NCBI GenBank assembly: GCA_963971305.1
Contig: CAXARO010000293.1
Span: 80,138-144,137 of the forward strand
Direction: 5' to 3'
DNA length: 64,000 bases
Origin: Arcuatula senhousia
Lineage: Eukaryota > Mollusca > Bivalvia > Mytilida > Mytilidae
The number at the start of each line of letters is the position of its first letter. Position 1 is the stretch's first letter. The notes beneath the pieces were generated by a model. The model worked only from the letters and a program-made list of their open reading frames with translations. It was not told the origin of the DNA and made no database searches. This document shows, piece after piece, positions 46,901 to 62,900 of the stretch. The position numbers were made by a program, and so were the translations under genes.

Positions 46901-49900
46901 ACCCAAAAATGACAAAAAAATGCAGAACTATTAGACGCGATTGGATTTTTAAGAAATTTACACCGGTCTTTGGTACAGAGTAACCGTATGACCTTGACTG
47001 ACTTTTCAAGGTCAAATCAACTTAATGACACTATTCCAACACATTTAAACCATTTAAGGGTCTCAGATATAAAAAATGAAAAAAATGAAAATTTATCCCC
47101 CCTTTTTCCCAAAAATGTGAAATTTGACATTTTTGCACTAAAAGTGGTCAAAACATGTTAAATGTACTACTTTTAATCATATTTAGTCAAAATCAGATGA
47201 AAAAATGTTGACCGGTTCTTATTAAGGTCTTTCACGACTACGGTCGTAAAGACCTTCTAGCAATTCTTCTGATTATTATTATTATTATTATTTTCTTCCG
47301 CCACAAATTTTACTTTTTTGTTTCGCGACATATCATTTCAATACGTAAGGTAGTATACCGGTCATGAAAAACCAATTTAAAAATGAGTCCGCTTAGGGAA
47401 ACTATTTTTATTTACGCAGTTATCTCCCCTAAAAAATTAAAGCATGTGTCGCATCTCCTCTTAAACTACAATAAAAACACAAAAATTAAAGCATGCAATG
47501 TAATAAGGAACTAATAAAGAGGTGAATAGGACAATTTCATAAATTTCAGACTACTTCCTGGTGAAAAATTAAGAGGCGAAAAGTGTCGCGACATAATAAA
47601 TTGCTCAAAATGCAATTTTGAGCTTAACTACATATTATGATCTATTTTTTTCATAAATTTCCATATTTGAGTCAGGTTTTTTTAGTGCTAAACAGTTGTC
47701 TAATGTCTATTCTACCTATTTGACCCAAAAATGACAAAAAAATGCAGAACTATTAGACGCGATTGGATTTTTAAGAAATTTACACCGGTCTTTGGTACAG
47801 AGTAACCGTATGACCTTGACTGACTTTTCAAGGTCAAATCAACTTAATGACACTATTCCAACACATTTAAACCATTTAAGGGTCTCAGATATAAAAAATG
47901 AAAAAAATGAAAATTTATCCCCCCTTTTTCCCAAAAATGTGAAATTTGACATTTTTGCACTAAAAGTGGTCAAAACATGTTAAATGTACTACTTTTAATC
48001 ATATTTAGTCAAAATCAGATGAAAAAATGTTGACCGGTTCTTATTAAGGTCTTTCACGACTACGGTCGTAAAGACCTTCTAGCAATTCTTCTGATTATTA
48101 TTATTATTATTATTTTCTTCCGCCACAAATTTTACTTTTTTGTTTCGCGACATATCATTTCAATACGTAAGGTAGTATACCGGTCATGAAAAACCAATTT
48201 AAAAATGAGTCCGCTTAGGGAAACTATTTTTATTTACGCAGTTATCTCCCCTAAAAAATTAAAGCATGTGTCGCATCTCCTCTTAAACTACAATAAAAAC
48301 ACAAAAATTAAAGCATGCAATGTAATAAGGAACTAATAAAGAGGTGAATAGGACAATTTCATAAATTTCAGACTACTTCCTGGTGAAAAATTAAGAGGCG
48401 AAAAGTGTCGCGACATAATAAATTGCTCAAAATGCAATTTTGAGCTTAACTACATATTATGATCTATTTTTTTCATAAATTTCCATATTTGAGTCAGGTT
48501 TTTTTAGTGCTAAACAGTTGTCTAATGTCTATTCTACCTATTTGACCCAAAAATGACAAAAAAATGCAGAACTATTAGACGCGATTGGATTTTTAAGAAA
48601 TTTACACCGGTCTTTGGTACAGAGTAACCGTATGACCTTGACTGACTTTTCAAGGTCAAATCAACTTAATGACACTATTCCAACACATTTAAACCATTTA
48701 AGGGTCTCAGATATAAAAAATGAAAAAAATGAAAATTTATCCCCCCTTTTTCCCAAAAATGTGAAATTTGACATTTTTGCACTAAAAGTGGTCAAAACAT
48801 GTTAAATGTACTACTTTTAATCATATTTAGTCAAAATCAGATGAAAAAATGTTGACCGGTTCTTATTAAGGTCTTTCACGACTACGGTCGTAAAGACCTT
48901 CTAGCAATTCTTCTGATTATTATTATTATTATTATTTTCTTCCGCCACAAATTTTACTTTTTTGTTTCGCGACATATCATTTCAATACGTAAGGTAGTAT
49001 ACCGGTCATGAAAAACCAATTTAAAAATGAGTCCGCTTAGGGAAACTATTTTTATTTACGCAGTTATCTCCCCTAAAAAATTAAAGCATGTGTCGCATCT
49101 CCTCTTAAACTACAATAAAAACACAAAAATTAAAGCATGCAATGTAATAAGGAACTAATAAAGAGGTGAATAGGACAATTTCATAAATTTCAGACTACTT
49201 CCTGGTGAAAAATTAAGAGGCGAAAAGTGTCGCGACATAATAAATTGCTCAAAATGCAATTTTGAGCTTAACTACATATTATGATCTATTTTTTTCATAA
49301 ATTTCCATATTTGAGTCAGGTTTTTTTAGTGCTAAACAGTTGTCTAATGTCTATTCTACCTATTTGACCCAAAAATGACAAAAAAATGCAGAACTATTAG
49401 ACGCGATTGGATTTTTAAGAAATTTACACCGGTCTTTGGTACAGAGTAACCGTATGACCTTGACTGACTTTTCAAGGTCAAATCAACTTAATGACACTAT
49501 TCCAACACATTTAAACCATTTAAGGGTCTCAGATATAAAAAATGAAAAAAATGAAAATTTATCCCCCCTTTTTCCCAAAAATGTGAAATTTGACATTTTT
49601 GCACTAAAAGTGGTCAAAACATGTTAAATGTACTACTTTTAATCATATTTAGTCAAAATCAGATGAAAAAATGTTGACCGGTTCTTATTAAGGTCTTTCA
49701 CGACTACGGTCGTAAAGACCTTCTAGCAATTCTTCTGATTATTATTATTATTATTATTTTCTTCCGCCACAAATTTTACTTTTTTGTTTCGCGACATATC
49801 ATTTCAATACGTAAGGTAGTATACCGGTCATGAAAAACCAATTTAAAAATGAGTCCGCTTAGGGAAACTATTTTTATTTACGCAGTTATCTCCCCTAAAA

Positions 49901-52900
49901 AATTAAAGCATGTGTCGCATCTCCTCTTAAACTACAATAAAAACACAAAAATTAAAGCATGCAATGTAATAAGGAACTAATAAAGAGGTGAATAGGACAA
50001 TTTCATAAATTTCAGACTACTTCCTGGTGAAAAATTAAGAGGCGAAAAGTGTCGCGACATAATAAATTGCTCAAAATGCAATTTTGAGCTTAACTACATA
50101 TTATGATCTATTTTTTTCATAAATTTCCATATTTGAGTCAGGTTTTTTTAGTGCTAAACAGTTGTCTAATGTCTATTCTACCTATTTGACCCAAAAATGA
50201 CAAAAAAATGCAGAACTATTAGACGCGATTGGATTTTTAAGAAATTTACACCGGTCTTTGGTACAGAGTAACCGTATGACCTTGACTGACTTTTCAAGGT
50301 CAAATCAACTTAATGACACTATTCCAACACATTTAAACCATTTAAGGGTCTCAGATATAAAAAATGAAAAAAATGAAAATTTATCCCCCCTTTTTCCCAA
50401 AAATGTGAAATTTGACATTTTTGCACTAAAAGTGGTCAAAACATGTTAAATGTACTACTTTTAATCATATTTAGTCAAAATCAGATGAAAAAATGTTGAC
50501 CGGTTCTTATTAAGGTCTTTCACGACTACGGTCGTAAAGACCTTCTAGCAATTCTTCTGATTATTATTATTATTATTATTTTCTTCCGCCACAAATTTTA
50601 CTTTTTTGTTTCGCGACATATCATTTCAATACGTAAGGTAGTATACCGGTCATGAAAAACCAATTTAAAAATGAGTCCGCTTAGGGAAACTATTTTTATT
50701 TACGCAGTTATCTCCCCTAAAAAATTAAAGCATGTGTCGCATCTCCTCTTAAACTACAATAAAAACACAAAAATTAAAGCATGCAATGTAATAAGGAACT
50801 AATAAAGAGGTGAATAGGACAATTTCATAAATTTCAGACTACTTCCTGGTGAAAAATTAAGAGGCGAAAAGTGTCGCGACATAATAAATTGCTCAAAATG
50901 CAATTTTGAGCTTAACTACATATTATGATCTATTTTTTTCATAAATTTCCATATTTGAGTCAGGTTTTTTTAGTGCTAAACAGTTGTCTAATGTCTATTC
51001 TACCTATTTGACCCAAAAATGACAAAAAAATGCAGAACTATTAGACGCGATTGGATTTTTAAGAAATTTACACCGGTCTTTGGTACAGAGTAACCGTATG
51101 ACCTTGACTGACTTTTCAAGGTCAAATCAACTTAATGACACTATTCCAACACATTTAAACCATTTAAGGGTCTCAGATATAAAAAATGAAAAAAATGAAA
51201 ATTTATCCCCCCTTTTTCCCAAAAATGTGAAATTTGACATTTTTGCACTAAAAGTGGTCAAAACATGTTAAATGTACTACTTTTAATCATATTTAGTCAA
51301 AATCAGATGAAAAAATGTTGACCGGTTCTTATTAAGGTCTTTCACGACTACGGTCGTAAAGACCTTCTAGCAATTCTTCTGATTATTATTATTATTATTA
51401 TTTTCTTCCGCCACAAATTTTACTTTTTTGTTTCGCGACATATCATTTCAATACGTAAGGTAGTATACCGGTCATGAAAAACCAATTTAAAAATGAGTCC
51501 GCTTAGGGAAACTATTTTTATTTACGCAGTTATCTCCCCTAAAAAATTAAAGCATGTGTCGCATCTCCTCTTAAACTACAATAAAAACACAAAAATTAAA
51601 GCATGCAATGTAATAAGGAACTAATAAAGAGGTGAATAGGACAATTTCATAAATTTCAGACTACTTCCTGGTGAAAAATTAAGAGGCGAAAAGTGTCGCG
51701 ACATAATAAATTGCTCAAAATGCAATTTTGAGCTTAACTACATATTATGATCTATTTTTTTCATAAATTTCCATATTTGAGTCAGGTTTTTTTAGTGCTA
51801 AACAGTTGTCTAATGTCTATTCTACCTATTTGACCCAAAAATGACAAAAAAATGCAGAACTATTAGACGCGATTGGATTTTTAAGAAATTTACACCGGTC
51901 TTTGGTACAGAGTAACCGTATGACCTTGACTGACTTTTCAAGGTCAAATCAACTTAATGACACTATTCCAACACATTTAAACCATTTAAGGGTCTCAGAT
52001 ATAAAAAATGAAAAAAATGAAAATTTATCCCCCCTTTTTCCCAAAAATGTGAAATTTGACATTTTTGCACTAAAAGTGGTCAAAACATGTTAAATGTACT
52101 ACTTTTAATCATATTTAGTCAAAATCAGATGAAAAAATGTTGACCGGTTCTTATTAAGGTCTTTCACGACTACGGTCGTAAAGACCTTCTAGCAATTCTT
52201 CTGATTATTATTATTATTATTATTTTCTTCCGCCACAAATTTTACTTTTTTGTTTCGCGACATATCATTTCAATACGTAAGGTAGTATACCGGTCATGAA
52301 AAACCAATTTAAAAATGAGTCCGCTTAGGGAAACTATTTTTATTTACGCAGTTATCTCCCCTAAAAAATTAAAGCATGTGTCGCATCTCCTCTTAAACTA
52401 CAATAAAAACACAAAAATTAAAGCATGCAATGTAATAAGGAACTAATAAAGAGGTGAATAGGACAATTTCATAAATTTCAGACTACTTCCTGGTGAAAAA
52501 TTAAGAGGCGAAAAGTGTCGCGACATAATAAATTGCTCAAAATGCAATTTTGAGCTTAACTACATATTATGATCTATTTTTTTCATAAATTTCCATATTT
52601 GAGTCAGGTTTTTTTAGTGCTAAACAGTTGTCTAATGTCTATTCTACCTATTTGACCCAAAAATGACAAAAAAATGCAGAACTATTAGACGCGATTGGAT
52701 TTTTAAGAAATTTACACCGGTCTTTGGTACAGAGTAACCGTATGACCTTGACTGACTTTTCAAGGTCAAATCAACTTAATGACACTATTCCAACACATTT
52801 AAACCATTTAAGGGTCTCAGATATAAAAAATGAAAAAAATGAAAATTTATCCCCCCTTTTTCCCAAAAATGTGAAATTTGACATTTTTGCACTAAAAGTG

Positions 52901-55900
52901 GTCAAAACATGTTAAATGTACTACTTTTAATCATATTTAGTCAAAATCAGATGAAAAAATGTTGACCGGTTCTTATTAAGGTCTTTCACGACTACGGTCG
53001 TAAAGACCTTCTAGCAATTCTTCTGATTATTATTATTATTATTATTTTCTTCCGCCACAAATTTTACTTTTTTGTTTCGCGACATATCATTTCAATACGT
53101 AAGGTAGTATACCGGTCATGAAAAACCAATTTAAAAATGAGTCCGCTTAGGGAAACTATTTTTATTTACGCAGTTATCTCCCCTAAAAAATTAAAGCATG
53201 TGTCGCATCTCCTCTTAAACTACAATAAAAACACAAAAATTAAAGCATGCAATGTAATAAGGAACTAATAAAGAGGTGAATAGGACAATTTCATAAATTT
53301 CAGACTACTTCCTGGTGAAAAATTAAGAGGCGAAAAGTGTCGCGACATAATAAATTGCTCAAAATGCAATTTTGAGCTTAACTACATATTATGATCTATT
53401 TTTTTCATAAATTTCCATATTTGAGTCAGGTTTTTTTAGTGCTAAACAGTTGTCTAATGTCTATTCTACCTATTTGACCCAAAAATGACAAAAAAATGCA
53501 GAACTATTAGACGCGATTGGATTTTTAAGAAATTTACACCGGTCTTTGGTACAGAGTAACCGTATGACCTTGACTGACTTTTCAAGGTCAAATCAACTTA
53601 ATGACACTATTCCAACACATTTAAACCATTTAAGGGTCTCAGATATAAAAAATGAAAAAAATGAAAATTTATCCCCCCTTTTTCCCAAAAATGTGAAATT
53701 TGACATTTTTGCACTAAAAGTGGTCAAAACATGTTAAATGTACTACTTTTAATCATATTTAGTCAAAATCAGATGAAAAAATGTTGACCGGTTCTTATTA
53801 AGGTCTTTCACGACTACGGTCGTAAAGACCTTCTAGCAATTCTTCTGATTATTATTATTATTATTATTTTCTTCCGCCACAAATTTTACTTTTTTGTTTC
53901 GCGACATATCATTTCAATACGTAAGGTAGTATACCGGTCATGAAAAACCAATTTAAAAATGAGTCCGCTTAGGGAAACTATTTTTATTTACGCAGTTATC
54001 TCCCCTAAAAAATTAAAGCATGTGTCGCATCTCCTCTTAAACTACAATAAAAACACAAAAATTAAAGCATGCAATGTAATAAGGAACTAATAAAGAGGTG
54101 AATAGGACAATTTCATAAATTTCAGACTACTTCCTGGTGAAAAATTAAGAGGCGAAAAGTGTCGCGACATAATAAATTGCTCAAAATGCAATTTTGAGCT
54201 TAACTACATATTATGATCTATTTTTTTCATAAATTTCCATATTTGAGTCAGGTTTTTTTAGTGCTAAACAGTTGTCTAATGTCTATTCTACCTATTTGAC
54301 CCAAAAATGACAAAAAAATGCAGAACTATTAGACGCGATTGGATTTTTAAGAAATTTACACCGGTCTTTGGTACAGAGTAACCGTATGACCTTGACTGAC
54401 TTTTCAAGGTCAAATCAACTTAATGACACTATTCCAACACATTTAAACCATTTAAGGGTCTCAGATATAAAAAATGAAAAAAATGAAAATTTATCCCCCC
54501 TTTTTCCCAAAAATGTGAAATTTGACATTTTTGCACTAAAAGTGGTCAAAACATGTTAAATGTACTACTTTTAATCATATTTAGTCAAAATCAGATGAAA
54601 AAATGTTGACCGGTTCTTATTAAGGTCTTTCACGACTACGGTCGTAAAGACCTTCTAGCAATTCTTCTGATTATTATTATTATTATTATTTTCTTCCGCC
54701 ACAAATTTTACTTTTTTGTTTCGCGACATATCATTTCAATACGTAAGGTAGTATACCGGTCATGAAAAACCAATTTAAAAATGAGTCCGCTTAGGGAAAC
54801 TATTTTTATTTACGCAGTTATCTCCCCTAAAAAATTAAAGCATGTGTCGCATCTCCTCTTAAACTACAATAAAAACACAAAAATTAAAGCATGCAATGTA
54901 ATAAGGAACTAATAAAGAGGTGAATAGGACAATTTCATAAATTTCAGACTACTTCCTGGTGAAAAATTAAGAGGCGAAAAGTGTCGCGACATAATAAATT
55001 GCTCAAAATGCAATTTTGAGCTTAACTACATATTATGATCTATTTTTTTCATAAATTTCCATATTTGAGTCAGGTTTTTTTAGTGCTAAACAGTTGTCTA
55101 ATGTCTATTCTACCTATTTGACCCAAAAATGACAAAAAAATGCAGAACTATTAGACGCGATTGGATTTTTAAGAAATTTACACCGGTCTTTGGTACAGAG
55201 TAACCGTATGACCTTGACTGACTTTTCAAGGTCAAATCAACTTAATGACACTATTCCAACACATTTAAACCATTTAAGGGTCTCAGATATAAAAAATGAA
55301 AAAAATGAAAATTTATCCCCCCTTTTTCCCAAAAATGTGAAATTTGACATTTTTGCACTAAAAGTGGTCAAAACATGTTAAATGTACTACTTTTAATCAT
55401 ATTTAGTCAAAATCAGATGAAAAAATGTTGACCGGTTCTTATTAAGGTCTTTCACGACTACGGTCGTAAAGACCTTCTAGCAATTCTTCTGATTATTATT
55501 ATTATTATTATTTTCTTCCGCCACAAATTTTACTTTTTTGTTTCGCGACATATCATTTCAATACGTAAGGTAGTATACCGGTCATGAAAAACCAATTTAA
55601 AAATGAGTCCGCTTAGGGAAACTATTTTTATTTACGCAGTTATCTCCCCTAAAAAATTAAAGCATGTGTCGCATCTCCTCTTAAACTACAATAAAAACAC
55701 AAAAATTAAAGCATGCAATGTAATAAGGAACTAATAAAGAGGTGAATAGGACAATTTCATAAATTTCAGACTACTTCCTGGTGAAAAATTAAGAGGCGAA
55801 AAGTGTCGCGACATAATAAATTGCTCAAAATGCAATTTTGAGCTTAACTACATATTATGATCTATTTTTTTCATAAATTTCCATATTTGAGTCAGGTTTT

Positions 55901-56933
55901 TTTAGTGCTAAACAGTTGTCTAATGTCTATTCTACCTATTTGACCCAAAAATGACAAAAAAATGCAGAACTATTAGACGCGATTGGATTTTTAAGAAATT
56001 TACACCGGTCTTTGGTACAGAGTAACCGTATGACCTTGACTGACTTTTCAAGGTCAAATCAACTTAATGACACTATTCCAACACATTTAAACCATTTAAG
56101 GGTCTCAGATATAAAAAATGAAAAAAATGAAAATTTATCCCCCCTTTTTCCCAAAAATGTGAAATTTGACATTTTTGCACTAAAAGTGGTCAAAACATGT
56201 TAAATGTACTACTTTTAATCATATTTAGTCAAAATCAGATGAAAAAATGTTGACCGGTTCTTATTAAGGTCTTTCACGACTACGGTCGTAAAGACCTTCT
56301 AGCAATTCTTCTGATTATTATTATTATTATTATTTTCTTCCGCCACAAATTTTACTTTTTTGTTTCGCGACATATCATTTCAATACGTAAGGTAGTATAC
56401 CGGTCATGAAAAACCAATTTAAAAATGAGTCCGCTTAGGGAAACTATTTTTATTTACGCAGTTATCTCCCCTAAAAAATTAAAGCATGTGTCGCATCTCC
56501 TCTTAAACTACAATAAAAACACAAAAATTAAAGCATGCAATGTAATAAGGAACTAATAAAGAGGTGAATAGGACAATTTCATAAATTTCAGACTACTTCC
56601 TGGTGAAAAATTAAGAGGCGAAAAGTGTCGCGACATAATAAATTGCTCAAAATGCAATTTTGAGCTTAACTACATATTATGATCTATTTTTTTCATAAAT
56701 TTCCATATTTGAGTCAGGTTTTTTTAGTGCTAAACAGTTGTCTAATGTCTATTCTACCTATTTGACCCAAAAATGACAAAAAAATGCAGAACTATTAGAC
56801 GCGATTGGATTTTTAAGAAATTTACACCGGTCTTTGGTACAGAGTAACCGTATGACCTTGACTGACTTTTCAAGGTCAAATCAACTTAATGACACTATTC
56901 CAACACATTTAAACCATTTAAGGGTCTCAGATA
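43988..56933 (+). repeat. Satellite array B2, clean part: 822-bp repeat
   Basis: The anchor TTGGTACAGAGTAACCG occurs at 44504 and every 822 bp to 56012 and 56834, with the same unit sequence as B1. The first unit has a private G-to-A at 44499; otherwise I see no differences. The array starts in phase at a TTA tract, exactly as B1 does, after unit D. The units are as similar to B1 units as B1 units are to each other, so unit D appears to have landed in, or been left within, one homogenised array. Confidence 0.97.
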
Positions 56934-59900
56934 TAAAAATGAAAAAAATGAAAATTTATCCCCCCTTTTTCCCAAAAATGTGAAATTTGACATTTTTGCA
57001 CTAAAAGTGGTCAAAACATGTTAAATGTACTACTTTTAATCATATTTAGTCAAAATCAGATGAAAAAAATGTTGACCGGTTCTTATTAAGGTCTTTCACG
57101 ACTACGGTCGTAAAGACCTTTCTAGCAATTCTTCTGATTATTATTATTATTATTATTTTCTTCCGCCACAAATTTTACTTTTTTGTTTCGCGACATATCA
57201 TTTCAATACGTAAGGTAGTATACCGGTCATGAAAAACCAATTTAAAAAATGAGTCCGCTTAGGGAAACTATTTTTATTTACGCAGTTATCTCCCCTAAAA
57301 AATTAAAGCATGTGTCGCATCTCCTCTTAAACTACAATAAAAACACAAAAATTAAAGCATGCCAATGTAATAAGGAACTAATAAAGAGGTGGTGAATAGG
57401 ACAATTTCATAAATTTCAGACTACTTCCTGGTGAAAAATTAAGAGGCGAAAAGTGTCGCGACATAATAAATTGCTCAAAATGCAATTTTGAGCTTAACTA
57501 CATATTATGATCTATTTTTTTCATAAATTTCCATATTTGAGTCAGGTTTTTTTAGTGCTAAACAGTTGTCTAATGTCTATTCTACCTATTTGACCCAAAA
57601 ATGACAAAAAAATGCAGAACTATTAGACGCGATTGGATTTTTAAGAAATTTACACGGTCTTTGGTACAGAGTAACCGTATGACCTTGACTGACTTTTCAA
57701 GGTCAAATCAACTTAATGACACTATTCCAACACATTTAAACCATTTAAGGGTCTCAGATATAAAAAATGAAAAAAATGAAAATTTATCCCCCCTTTTTCC
57801 CAAAAATGTGAAATTTGAACATTTTGCACTAAAAGTGGTCAAAACATGTTAAATGTACTACTTTTAATCATATTTAGTCAAAATCAGATGAAAAAATGTT
57901 GACCGGTTCTTATTAAGGTCTTTCACGACTACGGTCGTAAAGACTCTCTAGCAATTCTTCTGATTATTATTATTATTATTATTTTCTTCCGCCACAAATT
58001 TTACTTTTTTGTTTCGCGACATATCATTTCAATACGTAAGGTAGTATACCGGTCATGAAAAACCAATTTAAAAATGAGTCCGCTTAGGGAAACTATTTTT
58101 ATTTACGCAGTTATCTCCCTAAAAAATTAAAGCATGTGTCGCATCTCCTCTTAAACTACAATAAAAACACAAAAATTAAAGCATGCAATGTAATAAGGAA
58201 CTTAATAAAGAGGTGAATAGGACAATTTCATAAATTTCAGACTACTTCTGGTGAAAAATTAAGAGGCGAAAAGTGTCGCGACATAATAAATTGCTCAAAA
58301 TGCAATTTTGAGCTTAACTACATATTATGATCTATTTTTTTTCATAAATTTCCATATTTGAGTCAGGTTTTTTTAGTGCTAAACAGTTGTCTAATGTCTA
58401 TTCTACCTATTTGACCCAAAAATGACAAAAAAAATGCAGAACTATTAGACGCGATTGGATTTTTAAGAAATTTACACCGGTCTTTGGTACAGAGTAACCG
58501 TATGACCTTGACTGACTTTTCAAGGTCAAATCAACTTAATGACACTATTCCAACACATTTAAACCATTTAAGGGTCTCAGATATAAAAAATGAAAAAAAT
58601 GAAAATTTATCCCCCCTTTTTCCAAAAAATGTGAAATTTGACATTTTTGCACTAAAAGTGGTCAAAACATGTTAAATGTACTACTTTTAATCATATTTAG
58701 TCAAAATCAGATGAAAAAATGTTGACCGGTTCTTATTAAGGTCTTTCACGACTACGGTCGTAAAGACCTTCTAGCAATTCTTCTGATTATTATTATTATT
58801 ATTATTTTCTTCCGCCACAAATTTTACTTTTTTGTTTCGCGACATATCATTTCAATACGTAAGGTAGTATACCGGTCATGAAAAACCAATTTAAAAATGA
58901 GTCCGCTTAGGGAAACTATTTTATTTACGCAGTTATCTCCCCTAAAAAATTAAAGCATGTGTCGCATCTCCTCTTAAACTACAATAAAAACACAAAAATT
59001 AAAGCATGCAATGTAATAAGGAACTAATAAAGAGGTGAATAGGACAATTTCATAAATTTCAGACTACTTCCTGGTGAAAAATTAAGAGGCGAAAAGTGTC
59101 GCGACATAATAAATTGCTCAAAATGCAATTTGAGCTTAACTACATATTATGATCTATTTTTTTCATAAATTTCCATATTTGAGTCAGGTTTTTTTAGTGC
59201 TAAACAGTTGTCTAATGTCTATTCTACCTATTTGACCCAAAAATGACAAAAAAATGCAGAACTATTAGACGCGATTGGATTTTTAAGAATTTACACCGGT
59301 CTTTGGTACAGAGTAACCGTATGACCTTGACTGACTTTTCAAGGTCAAATCAACTTAATGACACTATTCCAACACATTAAACCATTTAAGGGTCTCAGAT
59401 ATAAAAAAATGAAAAAAATGAAATTTATCCCCCCTTTTTCCCAAAAATGTGAAATTTGACATTTTTGCACTAAAAGTGGTCAAAACATGTTAAATGTACT
59501 ACTTTTAATCATATTTAGTCAAAATCAGATTGAAAAAATGTTGACCGGTTCTTATTAAGGTCTTTCACGACTACGGTCGTAAAGACCTTCTAGCAATTCT
59601 TCTGATTATTATTATTATTATTATTTTCTTCCGCACAAATTTTACTTTTTTGTTTCGCGACATATCATTTCAATACGTAAGGTAGTATACCGTCATGAAA
59701 AACCAATTTAAAAATGAGTCCGCTTAGGGAAACTATTTTTATTTACGCAGTTATCTCCCCTAAAAAATTAAAGCATGTGTCGCATCTCCTCTTAAACTAC
59801 AATAAAAACACAAAAATTAAAGCATGCAATGTAATAAGGAACTAATAAAAGAGGTGAATAGGACAATTTCATAAATTTCAGACTACTTCCTGGTGAAAAA

Positions 59901-62900
59901 TTAAGAGGCGAAAAGTGTCGCGACATAATAAATTGCTCAAAATGCAATTTTGAGCTTAACTACATATTATGATCTATTTTTTTCATAAATTTCCATATTT
60001 GAGTCAGGTTTTTTTTAGTGCTAAACAGTTGTCTAATGTCTATTCTACCTATTTGACCAAAAATGACAAAAAAATGCAGAACTATTAGACGCGATTGGAT
60101 TTTTAAGAAATTTACACCGGGTCTTTGGTACAGAGTAACCGTATGACCTTGACTGACTTTTCAAGGTCAAATCAACTTAATGACACTATTCCAACACATT
60201 TAAACCATTTAAGGGTCTCAGATATAAAAAATGAAAAAAATGAAAATTTATCCCCCCTTTTTTCCCAAAAATGTGAAATTTGACATTTTTGCACTAAAAG
60301 TGGTCAAAACATGTTAAATGTACTACTTTTAATCATATTTAGTCAAAATCAGATGAAAAAATGTTGACCGGTTCTTATTAAGGTCTTTCACGACTACGGT
60401 CGTAAAGACCTTCTAGCAATTCTTCTGATTATTATTATTATTATTATTTTCTTCCGCCACAAATTTTACTTTTTTGTTTCGCGACATATCATTTCAATAC
60501 GTAAAGGTAGTATACCGGTCATGAAAAACCAATTTAAAAATGAGTCCGCTTAGGGAAACTATTTTTATTTACGCAGTTATCTCCCCTAAAAAATTAAAGC
60601 ATGTGTCCGCATCTCCTCTTAAACTACAATAAAAACACAAAAATTAAAGCATGCAATGTAATAAGGAACTAATAAAGAGGTGAATAGGACAATTTCATAA
60701 ATTTCAGACTACTTCCTGGTGAAAAATTAAGAGGCGAAAAGTGTCGCGACATAATAAATTGCTCAAAAATGCAATTTTGAGCTTAACTACATATTATGAT
60801 CTATTTTTTTCATAAATTTCCATATTTGAGTCAGGTTTTTTTAGTGCTAAACAGTTGTCTAATGTCTATTCTACCTATTTGACCCAAAAATGACAAAAAA
60901 ATGCAGAACTATTAGACGCGATTGGATTTTTAAGAAATTTACACCGGTCTTTGGTACAGAGTAACCGTATGACCTTGACTGACTTTTCAAGGTCAAATCA
61001 ACTTAATGACACTATTCAACACATTTAAACCATTTAAGGGTCTCAGATATAAAAAATGAAAAAAATGAAAAATTTATCCCCCCTTTTTCCCAAAAATGTG
61101 AAATTTGACATTTTTGCACTAAAAGTGGTCAAAACATGTTAAATGTACTACTTTTAATCATATTTAGTCAAAATCAGATGAAAAAATGTTGACCGGTTCT
61201 TATTAAGGTCTTTCACGACTACGGTCGTAAAGACCTTCTAGCAATTCTTCTGATTATTATTATTATTATTATTTTCTTCCGCCACAAATTTTACTTTTTT
61301 GTTTCGCGACATATCATTTCAATACGTAAGGTAGTATACCGGTCATGAAAAACCAATTTAAAATGGAGTCCGCTTAGGGAAACTATTTTTATTTACGCAG
61401 TTATCTCCCCTAAAAATTAAAGCATGTGTCGCATCTCCTCTTAAACTACAATAAAAACACAAAAATTAAGCATGCAATGTAATAAGGAACTAATAAAGAG
61501 GTGAATAGGACAATTTCATAAATTTCAGACTACTTCCTGGTGAAAAATTAAGAGGCGAAAAGTGTCGCGACATATAAATTGCTCAAAATGCAATTTTGAG
61601 CTTAACTACATATTATGATCTATTTTTTTCATAAATTTCCATATTTGAGTCAGGTTTTTTTAGGTGCTAAACAGTTGTCTAATGTCTATTCTACCTATTT
61701 GACCCAAAAATGACAAAAAAATGCAGAACTATATTAGACGCGATTGGATTTTAAGAAATTTACACCGGTCTTTGGTACAGAGTAACCGTATGACCTTGAC
61801 TGACTTTTCAAGGTCAAATCAACATAATGACACTATTCCAACACATTTAAACCATTTAAGGGTCTCAGATATAAAAAATGAAAAAAATGAAAATTTATCC
61901 CCCCTTTTTCCCAAAAATGTGAAATTTGACATTTTTGCACTAAAAGTGGTCAAAACATGTTAAATGTACTACTTTTAATCATATTTAGTCAAAATCAGAT
62001 GAAAAAATGTTGACCGGTTCTTATTAAGGTCTTTCACGACTACGGTCGTAAAGACCTTCTAGCAATTCTTCTGATTATTATTATTATTATTATTTTCTTC
62101 CGCCACAAATTTTTACTTTTTGTTTCGCGACATATCATTTCAATACGTAAGGTAGTATTACCGGTCATGAAAAACCAATTTACAATTTAAAAATGAGTTC
62201 CGCTTAGGGAAACTATTTTTTATTTACGCAGTTATCTCCCCTAAAAAAATTAAAGCATGTGTCGCATCTCCTCTTAAACTACAATAAAAACACAAAAATT
62301 AAAGCATGCAATGTAATAAGGAACTAATAAAGAGGTGAATAGGACAATTTCATAAATTTCAGACTACTTCCTGGTGAAAAATTAAGAGGCGAAAAGTGTC
62401 GCGACATAATAAATTGCTCAAAATGCAATTTTGAGCTTAACTACATATTATGATCTATTTTTTTTCATAAATTTCCATATTTGAGTCAGGTTTTTTTAGT
62501 GCTAAACAGTTGTCTAATGTCTATTCTACCTATTTGACCCAAAAATGACAAAAAAATGCAGAACTATTAGACGCGATTGGATTTTTAAGAAATTATACAC
62601 CGGTCTTTGGTACAGAGTAACCGTATGACCTTGACTGACTTTTCAAGGTCAAATCAACTTAATGACACTATTCCAACACATTTAAACCATTTAAGGGTCT
62701 CAGATATAAAAAATGAAAAAAATGAAAATTTATCCCCCCTTTTTCCCAAAAATGTGAAATTTGACATTTTTGCACTAAAAGTGGTCAAAACATGTTAAAT
62801 GTACTACTTTTAATCATATTTAGTCAAAATCAGATGAAAAAATGTTGACCGGTTCTTATTAAGGTCTTTCACGACTACGGTCGTAAAGACCTTCTAGCAA

